Assembly: GCA_015680905.1 (NCBI GenBank)
Contig: CM027383.1
Location: 83,981,001-84,045,000, forward strand
Direction of reading: 5' to 3'
Source: Coptis chinensis
Lineage: Eukaryota; Streptophyta; Magnoliopsida; Ranunculales; Ranunculaceae
DNA length: 64,000 bases
Part shown: positions 1-11,287 of the stretch, in pieces
How the letters are laid out: each line of letters begins with the position of its first letter
Position numbering within the stretch: the first letter of the stretch is position 1
Notes under the pieces: generated by a model
What the model was told of the DNA's origin: nothing
The model's database searches: none
Seen by the model: the letters and a program-made list of their open reading frames with translations, nothing else
Translations under genes and position numbers: made by a program

Positions 1-1132
1 TGTTCTTAAAATAACACAAAATCTTTAAATAAGAAACGTAACTTACATTTGAGCATGTAATGATATGAGCCTCTTTTGGGATCACGAGTTAGCAATGAAT
101 AGGATCACGATTTAAAAGGAACAAGTTGGAAGAAGGTAGTAGTAACATGTAGAAAGCGGGGGAACGTCCCTTCTTTTTATGTGCTTGATATTTTTGTATA
201 CCAAGGGTCGCTTTCTTCAGAGTTAACAGAAATAAGGATAGCGATGGAAGAGGAAGCGCGGGGGAGTTGGGAAATCGTGGATACACCTGGCCTTTTATAG
301 ATCAACTGCTCTTATCATTGGACACTTTTTTTGGGGTGAAATCTTATCAATGGGACTTGATAGTTACCAATTTCAATGGAAGCCGTTCAATTATAAATCA
401 ATCGAACTCATTTATTTATGTTGTGCTGATTTTACATTAGTACTGAAAACAATAACAGAATGCGGATTGTGTAACGGTATTTTATGTTTTTTTCCGTGCG
501 GTTTGAGCAAAATCAACTTGACCACTTGCGTACATAAAGGAAAAAAAAAAGTGTTTGTTCTTGGCGTTCACAACAGGCATGCACCAAGCAGTTAGATGAG
601 GTATACGGAAACAAGTTGTATATATGGTCATATGGACTTCATATTTCAATGCAAATTCATAATTTGGTATCTAGGCCGGATGAGAAAACTCATAAATCCA
701 AACACTCAACCAGTGGCTGGCATGAGAGAAAACAACCTAAGCAGTTGTTTGGGCCACCAAACCAAAACAAAAAAACTAGGGCCACACTATTATTGGCACA
801 AAACAGGGAATTTTCTAATACAGACTTGAATTAGAAGCCACTTATATAGAACAAAAAAAACTAATTATATTTTTAAAAAAATAAACACCCTATTTCAATT
901 AATCTCTCAATTCCTGAGAACTCAACTCCTTATTAAACTCTTTCGCAATACATACCCCACTCGTTACAAATAATTAAAAAAACAAAAAACACTAAACCAA
1001 CTCACAATTTTAAAACCCAAACTTTTATCTATATCTAAAAAAAACAAATAAAACTCCTTTGTCAAATAACAAAATCATGTCACTTGCTCTCTCTTGGATT
1101 ATATTGAATAACACAAGTTTTTTAAAAAATGG
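1..1132. other. non-coding stretch, nothing recognised
   Basis: AT-rich DNA. Only short chance ORFs are present, with no recognisable protein motif, TIR or LTR. The last part (from about 840) is very A/T-rich and leads into the pseudogene that starts near 1133. Confidence 0.5.
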
Positions 1133-1296
1133 TTGGTCTTGAGAGGGAGTTTGAGTTATCTGCTTGTCAGAAAGCAGTCATTAAATGTTTGCGCACAGTC
1201 AGAACACGCAAATGATTTTCTACTTGCTATTCCGATGGAGGGACTTGGACAATGTATATTGCTAGTGGAGTATCATTTTATTCTCCAATACCGTCT
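1133..1296 (+). pseudogene. REL-endonuclease-like plant protein, 5' piece (split by LTR element)
   Basis: The open frame includes 'SEHANDFLLAIPMEGLGQ' and 'FILQYRL'. It continues in the same frame across the LTR element at 1297-4686 into 4687 onward ('RLMIPLYFDG'). I recognise the pattern of a widespread uncharacterised plant family: an 'IPxxGLGQ...YRLxIPLF' block, then a Cys/His block, then an RPxDV...DVTG block. This piece encodes the region just before the Cys-rich part. No start codon is convincing and the family normally extends further upstream, so the copy is 5'-truncated. The LTR insertion falls inside the codons for Arg-Leu of 'YRLM'. Function is not established. The nuclease idea rests on motif layout in the 3' piece. 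Confidence 0.6.
1292..1296. repeat. target-site duplication CGTCT, left copy
   Basis: CGTCT lies immediately before TGTAGAGG at 1297. The same five bases follow the terminal ...CTGACA at 4686 (4687-4691). A 5-bp TSD fits LTR-retrotransposon integration. It shows that the outer partial LTR copy at 1297-1485 belongs to the inserted unit. Confidence 0.85.
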
Positions 1297-1485
1297 TGTA
1301 GAGGTATATTTTAGTTATGACCTTACAATATTGGAGAATATAGTTTGTATAAGATGTTTGACTGAACTAAGGTCGGTGTTCTGAGCTGCCTACATGTCCA
1401 GTTCTCTAATGAACTGGAATCAAGTCAGACGTAGTTCATCTTAAGTGATTGAGTTGGAGATGGCGAGAATGTCAGCCTCCCTGAG
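1297..1485 (-). repeat. partial tandem copy of the LTR end
   Basis: About 189 bp matches the first part (plus-strand coordinates) of the LTR at 1486-1912, from TGTAGAGG to 'CCTCCCTGAG', and then restarts into the full LTR. The TSD abuts this outer copy, so the duplication arose at or after insertion within the 3' LTR. Confidence 0.8.
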
Positions 1486-1912
1486 TGTAGAGGTACATTT
1501 TAGTCATGACTTTACAATTTCGAAGAATAGAGTTTGTATAAGATGTTTGACTAAACTCAGGTCGGTGTTCTAAGCTGCCTACGTATCCAGTTATCTGATG
1601 AACTTGAATCAAGTCAGACGTAGTTCATCTTGAGTGATTGAGTTGGGGATAGAGAGAATGTGAGCCTCCCCTAAGAATGGAGAAGACGCCTCCTTTTATA
1701 AGCGTAGATCCCCCTTTTGTGCTGTCTTGATGATTACTTTTACTCCTTCCGTTACGAAGTAATAATCTGTTATTAATGATGTTGTTGACTAGCTTGCAAC
1801 GGTTACGTTTCCTATTTCATTTGGACGACCTGACTTTAGGTCGTATGTACGACCTGCTTGTAGTCTGGACACGTGGTATGCCACGAGTGGTTGAAAGTGG
1901 AGGATACTGACA
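1486..1912 (-). repeat. 3' LTR of the 1297-4686 element
   Basis: About 427 bp, TG...CA bounded (TGTAGAGG...ACTGACA on the plus strand). It aligns along its length with 4261-4686. Shared landmarks are 'AGTCAGACGTAGTTCATCTT' and 'GACACGTGGT'. Confidence 0.85.
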
Positions 1913-1930
1913 TAGCCCCCTTTCTTTATA
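1913..1930 (-). promoter_or_regulatory. polypurine tract
   Basis: On the minus strand AAAGAAAGGGGGCTA directly precedes the 3' LTR start TGTCAG. This is the expected place and composition for the plus-strand primer of an LTR element and fixes its orientation. Confidence 0.75.
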
Positions 1931-2189
1931 TCACTGTTTGTAGAATAGTGGTGTAAAGAAAGATAATAAAAGAGACCGCATGTCTTACTTGGTTGAAAAT
2001 GGATATTGCTGCGAATTGAATTTTTTGTGTTTGTAGGTTGGATGTCGTTTGTTGCTTAGAGCTTTGTTAGGAGTTGATGTGGCAGGTCCTATGTCGTAAT
2101 GCACAGATCGTAGCTTGTAGTGCGTAGATCGCAAATCATAAATCCTATGTCGTAGCTCGTAGTGCGTAGATTGAATTTGACTGATAATT

Positions 2190-3770
2190 AGCCTTTGAGT
2201 GGTAATTACAGTTGAATCAAGCCTAACCCTGTCAGAGGCCTTAAATTGATTTGTGGTCCTTTTGGGGGTACCGTGGATTGGATTTGACTGATAATTAGCC
2301 TTTGAGTGGTAATTGCAGTTAAATCAAGCTTAACATTGGTGTTGGTGTTAAGTTGATTTGTATGCCCTTTGGGAGCGTTTTTGTTGAAAGTTAGCCTTTT
2401 GGGGGCGTCACTATTGTTGATAGCTAGCCTTTTAGGGGTGTCACTATGGTTGTTTCCCGTTGAGCGTCCTTGATTGCTATCTGACATCATAGTGTGTGGT
2501 TTGAACTTGATCTTTACCAGGGCGTCAAGTTGATTGGTTGATAGCTAGCATTTTAGGGGCGCTATTGTTGTCGTAGATGCTATTTGAGTTGGCTTATTAG
2601 TAAGCCTTTTGGGGGTGTTATTATGATCGTGGATGCCAATTTGGTTGGCTGATAGTAAGCCTTTTGGGGGCATTACTATGATTGATAGTTAGCCTTGAGC
2701 TGGCGTGTTTATAGCTAGCCCCCAGTTCGTAGTAGAAGCTGCCTTTTGTGGTGTTAATGTTGTTTAGCCTTAGTGTTGGAGCTTGGTTGACATGTTTAGA
2801 TGGCAATAACTTGTCTCAGTTTGGAGATGGCTATGGCTACCCCCCAGCTTGATTGGCTTGCAATAAACTACAAGGGGGACAACCTGGAATATTGATATTC
2901 GTTCAACCTCCAGTGAATTGATAACAACTTGTGTACAAGCTGAACTGACAGTGATTGTGTTCGAGTTGAACTGATAGTTGGAATATTTGTTGCTTCTTCC
3001 AGGTTGTAGACATACTCTAACCTGACTTAAGGATGACTTGATCTGAGGACGACCTGAGCTGAGGATGAGCTTACTTGAAGATGACCTGAGCTGAGGATGA
3101 GCTGAAGATGAGCTGATCAGAGGATAAGCTAACTTGTGGACGACCTGACTTGAGGATGACCTGAGCTAAGGATGAGCTGATATGAGGACGAGCTGATCTG
3201 AGGACGACCTGGCTGAGTGACGCAAGAGGATCTGAGTCAGATGATGCTGAGTTGTCAGATTGCACATTGATGGTACGAAAGTATCATGAGTTGGCGAATC
3301 AGCACAAAGATGGTATGTAATCGTGATCTTTAGCTAATTGGAGTAAGTTTGGATGCGTTTTGGTATTTTGGCCATAACTTTGGCTACAGTTGTCAGAATC
3401 ACGCGTGCGGCCCCAATTCGGAAAGATCTCGGCGGTGCACACGCTATCACCACTGAGCTATGCTCTGTGGCTTTGTGGTTGTCATTTTCGAGGTCAAAAT
3501 TCACTATTTTCCCTTCTAAATTTACCTTTTTTTTCTTTATTTTTGTCCGACCTGAGCTGGTGATGCGCTGGAGGAGGATGACCTGGATGAGGATGACCTG
3601 AGTTGAGGATGACCTAACTTGATGATGTGCTAATCTGATGGATGACCTGGCTGAGGACGACCTAGCTAAGGATGATCTTGCTGAGGATGACATGAATGAT
3701 GATGACCCGGCTGATGGAAGGCTGATGGACGACCTGGCGGAGGTCTTTGCATGAGATCTAGCTAAGGTTT
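2190..3770. repeat. degenerate short repeats inside the LTR element
   Basis: From about 2240 to 2760 there are repeated 'tagccttttgggggcg(t)'-type units. From about 3000 to 3760 there are repeated 'gaggatgacctgagctgagg'-type units, interrupted around 3390-3540. These explain the Ser/Ala/Arg-rich minus-strand ORF at 3334-3828, which is probably not a real protein. Confidence 0.7.
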
Positions 3771-4235
3771 TGATATAGTTTTGTGATGAGTTGTGCTGGT
3801 GTGCGCTTCTCCTTATTGATATTAGCATGCTCTAAAATTTATGTTTGAGAGTGGTTGAACCAACACCTTAGTTGACCTAGTAAGGAGCGACCTGTAAGCT
3901 GGATTCCTAGATCTGTATTGTCACCGATTCACCGTAAATGAACATGTGACATGGTGGTAGTTGCAGCCCTCGGGTTGGTACTGGATCGACTACAAGTGAT
4001 CTGTAAATATGAAGTATATCTTGCAACATAGAAGTGTGCACAGATTATTTGAATTAATCCAAAGATTAAAGATTAGTATAAATGAAGGATAGTTGAATGT
4101 AGACTTATCTATTAGAATGTTGATTTTTTCGTTTGTTGCCATTGATAGTTGAATGGAAGAATGCTGACTGTTCTTCCATGGTGGTTTTACCAAGTTTCGT
4201 GGGCTTGAGAAAATGGTGTGAATGTTTTTCTCAAG

Positions 4236-4260
4236 AAAACTAACCGGCAGACGACGCCAA
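4236..4260 (-). promoter_or_regulatory. probable primer-binding site
   Basis: Just inside the 5' LTR the minus strand reads TTGGCGTCGTCTGCCGG. This TTGGC-CGTCTG-type leader is common right after the 5' LTR in plant Tat/Athila-type gypsy elements. The priming tRNA is not determined. Confidence 0.55.
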
Positions 4261-4686
4261 CGTAGAGGTACATTTTAGTTATAACCTTACAATCTCGGAG
4301 AATAGGGTTTGTATAAGATGTTTGACTGAACTCAGGTCGGTGTTCTGAGCTTCCTACGTATCCAGTTCTCTGATGAACTGGAATCAAGTCAGACGTAGTT
4401 CATCTTGAGTGATTGAGTTGGAGATGGAGAGAATGTCAACCTCCCTGAGAATGGAGAAGACACCTCCTTTTTTAGGCGTAGATCCCTATTTTGAGCTGTC
4501 TTGATGATTGATTTTACTTTTTTTGTTACGAAGTAATGATCTGTCATTAATGATGTTGTTGACTAGCTTGCAGCGGTCACGTTTCCTAGGTCGTTTGGAT
4601 GACCTGACCTTAGGTCGTATGCACTACCTGCTTGTAGTTTGGACACGTGGTCTGCCATGAGTGGTTAAGAGTAGAGGGTACTGACA
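4261..4686 (-). repeat. 5' LTR of the 1297-4686 element
   Basis: 426 bp, matching 1486-1912. The inner terminus reads CG instead of TG on the plus strand. The outer terminus is ...CTGACA followed by the TSD CGTCT. Confidence 0.85.
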
Positions 4687-5287
4687 CGTCTAATGATTCC
4701 TTTGTACTTTGATGGTGGTCTATGCCCTGTTTGCAAAAAGAGTAGACTAGATGCTTTCGGGGACCATGCAGAACATTATAGATATTTTTCAGGTTTCATA
4801 TACCTACATGATCATGTCAGAGATATTTTATGTGATGCATTTTAGAGGGCTGGAGTACAAGTGAAGAATGAGGCTCCCGTGAATTTTCTCACTGATCTGA
4901 ATGAGGGAAGATCGACACTTCGGCCTCCGGATGTATCGATCTACTGGTCTGAGGGGAGGCATACATGTGTTGATGTAACTGGAGCCTCTCTGTTGGTAGG
5001 GTTTGGGAATGGAGTCTTTGAGGTGGGAGAAACAGCTAATAGAGCAGTGGCAGGGAAAATTGAGAAACACGACGCTTGTAAAGCTAACCAGCATTAATTG
5101 TTTCATTTCGTTCAGTTTTGACACTTTTGGTTTCTTGGTATAACAGTCTGTTGAGCTCTTTAAGAGATTGCAGAAAGTTATGGACTGTAACATAATGACA
5201 ACTGGTTCTAACGAGTTTATATTTAGGAGGATAAGATTTGTCATTCAGGAAGGACTTGCAGCACAGCTTGTTGCACGCTTATCCTAA
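4687..5287 (+). pseudogene. REL-endonuclease-like plant protein, 3' piece
   Basis: The frame continues from 1133-1296. It shows a zinc-knuckle-like Cys/His block ('CPVCKKSRLDAFGDHAEHY'), then 'HDHVRDIL', 'KNEAPVNFL', 'RPPDVSIYW', 'DVTGASLLVG', 'KIEKH' and, after frame breaks, 'KRLQKVMD' and 'GLAAQLVARL'. The order CxxC...H / RPxDV / DVTG / KxxKH resembles the CCHC plus PD-(D/E)xK endonuclease end of R2-type non-LTR elements; this is my inference. In-frame TAG (4843-4845), TAA after 'ANQH' (5098) and later frameshifts show it is dead. AATAAA at 5315 is followed by an A-rich tail, so the copy may be retroposed. Confidence 0.6.
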
Positions 5288-5314
5288 TTATTTGTAGAAC
5301 TCGTTATCTTCATC

Positions 5315-5402
5315 AATAAAATTTTCACTTGGAAAAAAAATAATAAAATAAAAAATAAAATAATAAAATAATAATTAAAAATAAAAATAAAAATAAAAAA
5401 TA
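5315..5402 (+). other. poly(A) signal and A-rich tail after the REL-like pseudogene
   Basis: AATAAA at 5315-5320 is followed 12 bases later by an A-rich run (5333-5402) of A blocks broken by single T, C or G. This is the layout of a decayed poly(A) tail of a reverse-transcribed copy, though simple AT-rich sequence could imitate it. Confidence 0.45.
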
Positions 5403-6042
5403 ACGCATATACGTCACATTCTACTCAACCGGTTGCACAAATCTTTTATTAAAAAAAAAAGATATTGGTTGGCTGGTTTAGCACAAAAGATATTGGAAGG
5501 CTGGTTTAGCTAAAGCAATAATATTATAATACCCAAACTGATGAACAAGCAATTCCTAATTAATATCTTCCGTTTCGGACCAGTTGACATTAAAATATTT
5601 TTCTCAATTGTTTTTTTCCTGAGAATGTTCGTAAGCACAACTATGGGGTATAAACTATTCTTATTTGTTATAGTTTTTGTTATTAATCTACATCTTAATG
5701 GATCACTTAGAGGCTTTTTGTACAATTTTATATATAAAAAGGATTTATATATTGCCGAAAGGTTAGAACATTGGGTGTTAGGAGTTAGGCAATCTATATT
5801 ATTATAAGGAGAGTGTCTTATATAAGCACATTCAGCTTCAACAATCTTTGTTATCTACTTCTCAATTGAGTCACTTAATGCTTCTATCCAATTGTATGAA
5901 GCAATTACCACCCAAGTTTGGTAAAGCGATCATAATTTATGATCTCTGAAGGTGTACTGTTGGAGGAGGGTATTATAAGAACAGTGTCTTATATTAGGAT
6001 GCTCAATAAGTGGAGTTCGATTAGGCAGATAAGATTAATGGT
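5403..6042. other. non-coding, small repeats
   Basis: An imperfect tandem pair of about 28 bp lies at 5461-5515 ('gatattgg..ggctggttta'). Two related blocks around 'gtgtcttata' lie near 5811 and 5971. No gene is recognised. Confidence 0.45.
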
Positions 6043-6050
6043 GGTATAGC

Positions 6051-6699
6051 CAAGGAATTAAATTTTGTTTTCGGTTATTATTTCATTGTCCACATAAAAC
6101 GAAAATATAGAAAATTTCGAGAAATTTTTGCGAAAAGTAAAAGAAAATATGTAAATACATTAACAAAAATAAAAAATACGAGTACCAACTATACTTTCAA
6201 ATTTAAATGTTTATACACCAAAAATGACCAAAATAAGCAACTCCCTATCTCAAAATTAACAATCCTCTCAAATACACATATATTACACATTTCAATAATT
6301 AAATGTTTAGAAAACAAAAGGAAATCAAAATGGAGGGATTGGAGGGAGAATACAAACTTACCAAGGTGAAGTGATGAGTCTCTCAAATATTTTGATAGCT
6401 AAGTAAATGTTTCAGAAAGATTAGGGCTTTAATGTTTAGTAACTAGTAAATAGTAAATGCTAAATTGACAAAACTAGCCCTATTTAAAATATTATTGCAC
6501 TTGCTGCCATTTCAAAATTTTCTCTAAATTTCATGAAAAACTGCATATCAATGTATATAATGAACGAAATCAAAACAATAACCGAAATTTTCACGAAAAA
6601 ACTTTGAAAACTTGCAAACATAAAATGTACGATCCGAAATGTTTCGGTGCCCACCAAAAACGAAAATTTTCACAAAATTTTCCGAAATGTAGTTCCTTG
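6051..6699. mobile_element. hAT-type MITE
   Basis: 649 bp with short terminal inverted repeats CAAGGAATTA / CAAGGAACTA (second read on the minus strand). It is flanked by a perfect 8-bp direct repeat GGTATAGC (6043-6050 and 6700-6707). An 8-bp TSD and CA-starting ends are hAT hallmarks. The interior has no transposase and many 'cgaaaattttc'-like subterminal motifs. Confidence 0.8.
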
Positions 6700-7993
6700 G
6701 GTATAGCAACACTACAAACTAAAAGCCTTGAACATCACAGACTCACATATTGGTCAAGCCGTCAGGGTTGAAATGATCCCTGAAAACAAATTTGCTCACG
6801 CAATGAGACTAAAATTGTTTTTGAAATGAACTTTCAAATTTATAGAGTTATAGGAGTGTCACACCCCGAATTTCGACAGAATTCGGAAAAACAATATTTG
6901 TTCCCGACTCTTTGATCTCCGAGGTGTGATGCACTCTCAACTTCCAAAAACCCATAAACAGTTTAAATATGCGGATAATTAAAAACCAATAAATTTTTTT
7001 AACTTAAACCAAAGTCCTCTTCATTACAAAAATTTACAAATAATATTAGGTTACAAATCTCTTTTCAATAACTCTTTATTTAAATACAACTGAAAAATAT
7101 AAAACAACATTTGTCTCAACTAAAAATCTATTACACCTTAAGGGAAAACAAAACATATCCTGAATGCGACGCTAATGCAACCACAAGCAGCAACCAACCT
7201 TCTTCAACATGAAACCTGTCAAGACTTATCAACTATGTTCATTTAATGAACACACTCGATAAGCAAACATGTAAATCGGGTCAGCATTATAAAAATGCTG
7301 GTGTGAGTAGCTCTAAAATACAATATATACTTATACCAAATATATACAATAATCCATAATGGCAGTTAGTTACCCTCCACCGAGCTCCTTTTAACTTTCC
7401 ACGACTAATACAACATCCTTAAGTTCAATAACTAAGGCGTAGTTCCTCCTCCACTGAGGCACCTTAACTTCCCACTAACCACACAACAAACTATAATGCG
7501 ATAATAAATAAGGCATGTAGTTCCTCCATCGAGGCCTTTTAGGTTCTAACTAAACAAATAACCAACCATGCATATTATATCCGTGCGCATTTCATGCTCA
7601 ATTACTGAGTGGGTCGTCTCGCCCAAGTAATTAGTTTGACCCACACTTTTGCAAAACTATATACAATCATCTATCTAAAGATACATCATTAACCAACACA
7701 GTACCATAATTATATTAATTAAGGCTTTCTTTGCGTGTCCCTAAAATCACGTCGTATCTATGTCTTACCTAGTTTCCCGGCTACCACAATCGCTTCCCAA
7801 ACGCCGAACATGTACATCCACATGCCTCCCCTTACATAATGAACCACTCCGTCCGTAACTACCCTGAGCGGGATGCCGCACACCAGGTAACCCTCACACG
7901 AAAGCCATTATGTAAGTACTGTCACTATTCGGCATAAAATATTACGCGTCTCGTTCTAATTTTGCGAACGGAATAATCAAGCCACTATTCGGC

Positions 7994-8157
7994 TACGCCA
8001 GAAGGGCCATTCAGCTTTACTGAAACGCCAGAAGGGCCAATCGCATTACTTACGCCAAAAGGGCCATTCAGATTCACTGAAACGCCAGAAGGGCCAATCA
8101 AATTACTTACGCCCGAAGGGCCATTCAGATTCACTGAAACGCCAGAAGGGCCAAATC
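7994..8157. repeat. tandem repeat in the solo LTR
   Basis: Six copies of an 'acgccagaagggcca' core alternate with two spacer types ('ttcagattcactgaa' and 'atcaaattactt'). The higher-order unit is about 60 bp and is repeated nearly three times. Confidence 0.8.
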
Positions 8158-8466
8158 TCATGAGTTGTGGTAGCTAGGTTCTAGGATTTTCGTTACGTAA
8201 TTTATTCAAGTGTCATACATATATATCTCAGAAATAATTCCACTATATCACGTGCAGGTCAAATACCTTATTGTACTAAGCCACAATATTTAGAAATATC
8301 TCAATTATATCTCATAACCACTTTCATTCTTTCACGTGCCAATATATTATTGCACTAAGCCATAATCCCGTGGGAAAATATCCACACATACTATACTACC
8401 TCATAGTAGCATCTCACATATAAAATAATGAAGCGTTTATACATTTATGTCTCCAAAACTATTGCA

Positions 8467-8468
<2 letters not shown>

Positions 8469-8498
<30 letters not shown>
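8469..8498. repeat. (AT)n microsatellite
   Basis: About 15 AT dinucleotides lie within the solo LTR. Confidence 0.9.
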
Positions 8499-8501
<3 letters not shown>

Positions 8502-8787
8502 AACATATTATATAATATCACAATTGCTTCAAACGTAACGCATACATTTTTATAGCGTTTTAGGAATATTATATCTCATAAAGTTTCTATCTCGTCACGT
8601 GTCAAAATATACACAATATCCACGTCAAATCTTTCCTAGATACTGACAACCAAATTTATACAAGCTTCCACACTATTTTAGCATTTGATTTGTCCATACA
8701 ATTTAATATATAAAAATGTAACACAATTAAAAAGCTAACAGTCCACAATCAAAGTCCATGAAATCAAATATGTGAAAAACTGGAAAA

Positions 8788-8872
8788 AGTCAACATTCCA
8801 CAGTCAACGGTCAAAGTCAAAGTCAACATGTCATTGTCAAAGTCAACACGTCATTGTCAAAGTCAAACTGTC
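8788..8872. repeat. short tandem repeat around AGTCAAC
   Basis: A roughly 20-bp unit built from 'aaagtcaacaygtcattgtc' is repeated with variation inside the solo LTR. Confidence 0.65.
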
Positions 8873-10435
8873 GTTTCCATGTTCAACAGGTTCATGGTCA
8901 TAGCCATGGTTCGTGGCTAAGGTCAAAGGTGCATGGTTCCTGGGCTCATGACCAAGGTAATGGTTCAGACCCAACTGGCCAAGCCCAAACCTTAGAACCC
9001 GAAAGTCTAAATGTTGAAAGACCCATTTGGATCTCTATTAAGTCCTATGGGCTGGCCCTAAACAATCAAGCTAAACTGGCCTAATAACTTAAAACAAAAC
9101 TGGGCCCAATCAAAACAAATGAAACTGGCCCATAACTTAAAAGAAAATTGGCCCAAAGACTTAAAATAGAATTCGGCCCAGCAACCATCTAAGGCCCAAG
9201 CCCCAGGCCCAAACCGGTCATCTCCTTCCTCCAAAGAAATTCCACCACCGGATCGACCACCGTCGACCTCCACTCGACCACCCAATTCAACCAAGCGGTT
9301 TTAATCCCCATAAAAACCTAACAACATTAATAAAAACAAAAACCCCAAATCATTCAATCCCTATACTTCATCAAAACTAGATCTACAATATTACGATCTC
9401 CATTAATGGTTCCTCAAGCTTTAACAGCTGCCCCCTCACTCTACTACACTCCCCCAATTCAACCAATCCTCATTTCACCACACAAACAACCGAAAAACAG
9501 TTCAACACCTTTTACTGGAGAGTTTGGGCGAGCCGCCATTAACAACTTCCAAGGTTCAGCAACCCCCATCCTTCAGTACACGGCCTAATCATAGTTAAAC
9601 CAACACACTTCACCCATCCCCCCCGACAGTTTCACCATCGATTTCAATCTCGACAGTTTAACCATCGATCGCTCACCCTCCACCAAATCGTGAAGACGCC
9701 ATTGATGAACCGTGCAAGCTTCACAGCCACCCCCACATTTCAATCCCGACAACACCCCATCCAAGTCACAACCACAATAATTTAACTAACAAGACAGATA
9801 ATCAATACGATTTCTCTGTTTTGGGCTTTTAGCCGCCATGAACAGTGTATAAACTTCCACCAAATCGCGACCACCAATAATCTATACGTCGACCTACCCA
9901 TCTATTAACAGTAGGCCTGAAATCGATTAACTACCCGCTTGTTATCAAGGGTCGGGACAAATTTCCGGAGACAAAGTTTTCTTCAATCCATAAACACGAA
10001 TATAAACCGTTACCGCTAAAAAGAATACTATACTAAAACTAAATCAAGACTGAATCAAAACACAGCACAGACCATTTTTCCAGCATCGTGAAATCGACAA
10101 CTAACGAGAATTTTATATATAAGAAATTCAATAAAATATCTGCTCACCTTAATTAACAGCTCGACGAATTCCTCCTAGTCCGAATCGTCGCGCTCCAACG
10201 CTCGAGCAAACAAGTCTCTATCTCTGCCTCCATTTTTATTATTTTTTTATTATCTCAAAACCCTATTTTCTAGAACAATGTGATTATATACTTGGGTTTG
10301 AAACCCAAGCCCAACACAGACTCGGGCCCAAAAACCAGGCCCACATATCCCAAATCCAATCCAATCAAATAATAAATAAATAATTAAATTAATAAATAAA
10401 TAAATACGTATTTTAAATACGGGCGTTACAAGGAG

Positions 10436-11287
10436 TTTGTTCATTTTCAACTTTTAAATTTAAAGCATTTATCAACTAGCACACTTATCTTTAGCCAAAA
10501 AAAAAAAAAAACTAGTCACACTTCAAATTGTTCCCATGGTAGAGAGTAAGGTGTCAATGGGTACCCGTTTAACCGAAACCGCATAAAACATTATGGTTAC
10601 GGTTCCTAATTTTAGGAACCATTTAAAAATGAACAATAAAAAAACCGGACCATATAGAACTGGAATCGAATGGTTTTTTAAACAAAAGAATCGGACCTTA
10701 ACAAGAGCCGGACCGGAATCGAATGTTATTGTACTTTTAACATAAAAAATATCTAAATAAATTATATAAAAACTCAAAACACTCATTTATATCTCTACTA
10801 GCTAGTAGCATATCCTATAATGATCGTAGCCTCTTAAATTCATCCGGATTTTTTTCTTACGCATAATGCCCCTGAATAAATAATTAAATCAAACACCTAA
10901 ATACTATTAAGAATGACTATTTGGTCTTTTTACACCCATGTAAATTCTTAGTACCGATATTGTCATTCAATTAAAGTGTTGTTTAACACTATTTAATAGG
11001 GGTAATCAGTCATTTCATGAGGTGGTTAATTAAAAAATCAAATCCACATCATTTTAAATTGTACGCACACAATAAATGCCCACTTAATATTAATTAAATA
11101 TTAATTATGTGTCATTAATTACCATAAATACACAAAGCCCTTTCACTTTCCGTCTCCCTCTCAATCTCCACTCTACGTCTCTCTCACTTTCTTTTGCCAA
11201 CAGTAAAAGATAACCAAATGAAAAAAATTCATATTTTCTCCTTTTCAAACAAGCTTTATTAACATTTTTTTCTTCTTCTTCTCTTAG
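10436..11287. other. non-coding; possible hAT-like remnant and upstream intron
   Basis: From 10545 to 10730 the sequence is of the 'gtgtcaatgggtacccg' kind, seen at the ends of some plant hAT-type MITEs, but I could not define two ends. From about 11130 a pyrimidine-rich stretch leads into the splice acceptor at 11286-11287 of the CAMTA fragment. Confidence 0.4.

Larger units (their letters stand above)
1297..4686 (-). mobile_element. non-autonomous LTR retrotransposon (LARD/gypsy-like)
   Basis: The element is about 3.4 kb with LTRs at 4261-4686 (5', minus-strand sense) and 1486-1912 (3'), plus an extra partial LTR at 1297-1485. In minus orientation the LTR starts TGTCAGTA and ends near CTACA. 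A purine tract (AAAGAAAGGGGGC) precedes the 3' LTR, and a TTGGCGTCGTCTG leader follows the 5' LTR at the primer-binding position. The TSD is CGTCT on both sides. The interior holds no gag or pol. It holds degenerate short repeats and short ORFs such as the minus-strand 3334-3828 frame, which looks like translated repeat. It would depend on another element for proteins. It interrupts the REL-like pseudogene. Confidence 0.85.
6857..10430 (-). mobile_element. long solo LTR (gypsy/chromovirus-like)
   Basis: A 3,574-bp block from TGTCACACCCCG to CGGGCGTTACA is flanked by a perfect 5-bp TSD AGGAG (6852-6856, 10431-10435). Read on the minus strand it starts TGTAACGCCCG, as plant Tekay/Del-type LTRs often do. 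A TATATAA box lies about 150 bp in, followed by a leader-like region. No gag, pol, second LTR, PBS or PPT lies within it, so the simplest reading is a solo LTR left by LTR-LTR recombination. The alternative is an unrelated TG...CA-ended non-coding element. Confidence 0.75.

Noticed and set aside
3334-3828. 164-codon minus-strand ORF, Ser/Arg-rich
   Set aside because: It follows the degenerate 'gatgacctgag' repeats, lies in the non-coding interior of a LARD element and shows no domain.
5541-5807. 88-codon hydrophobic plus-strand ORF
   Set aside because: AT-rich chance ORF; overlapping antisense ORF of similar length; no family recognised.
7994-8157. Regular repeats considered as a CRISPR-like array
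   Set aside because: Plant LTR context, spacers are themselves repeated, and no cas genes: ordinary tandem repeats.
10545-10730. hAT-like MITE around 'gtgtcaatgggtacccg'
   Set aside because: Only one end-like sequence found; no TIR partner or 8-bp TSD located.
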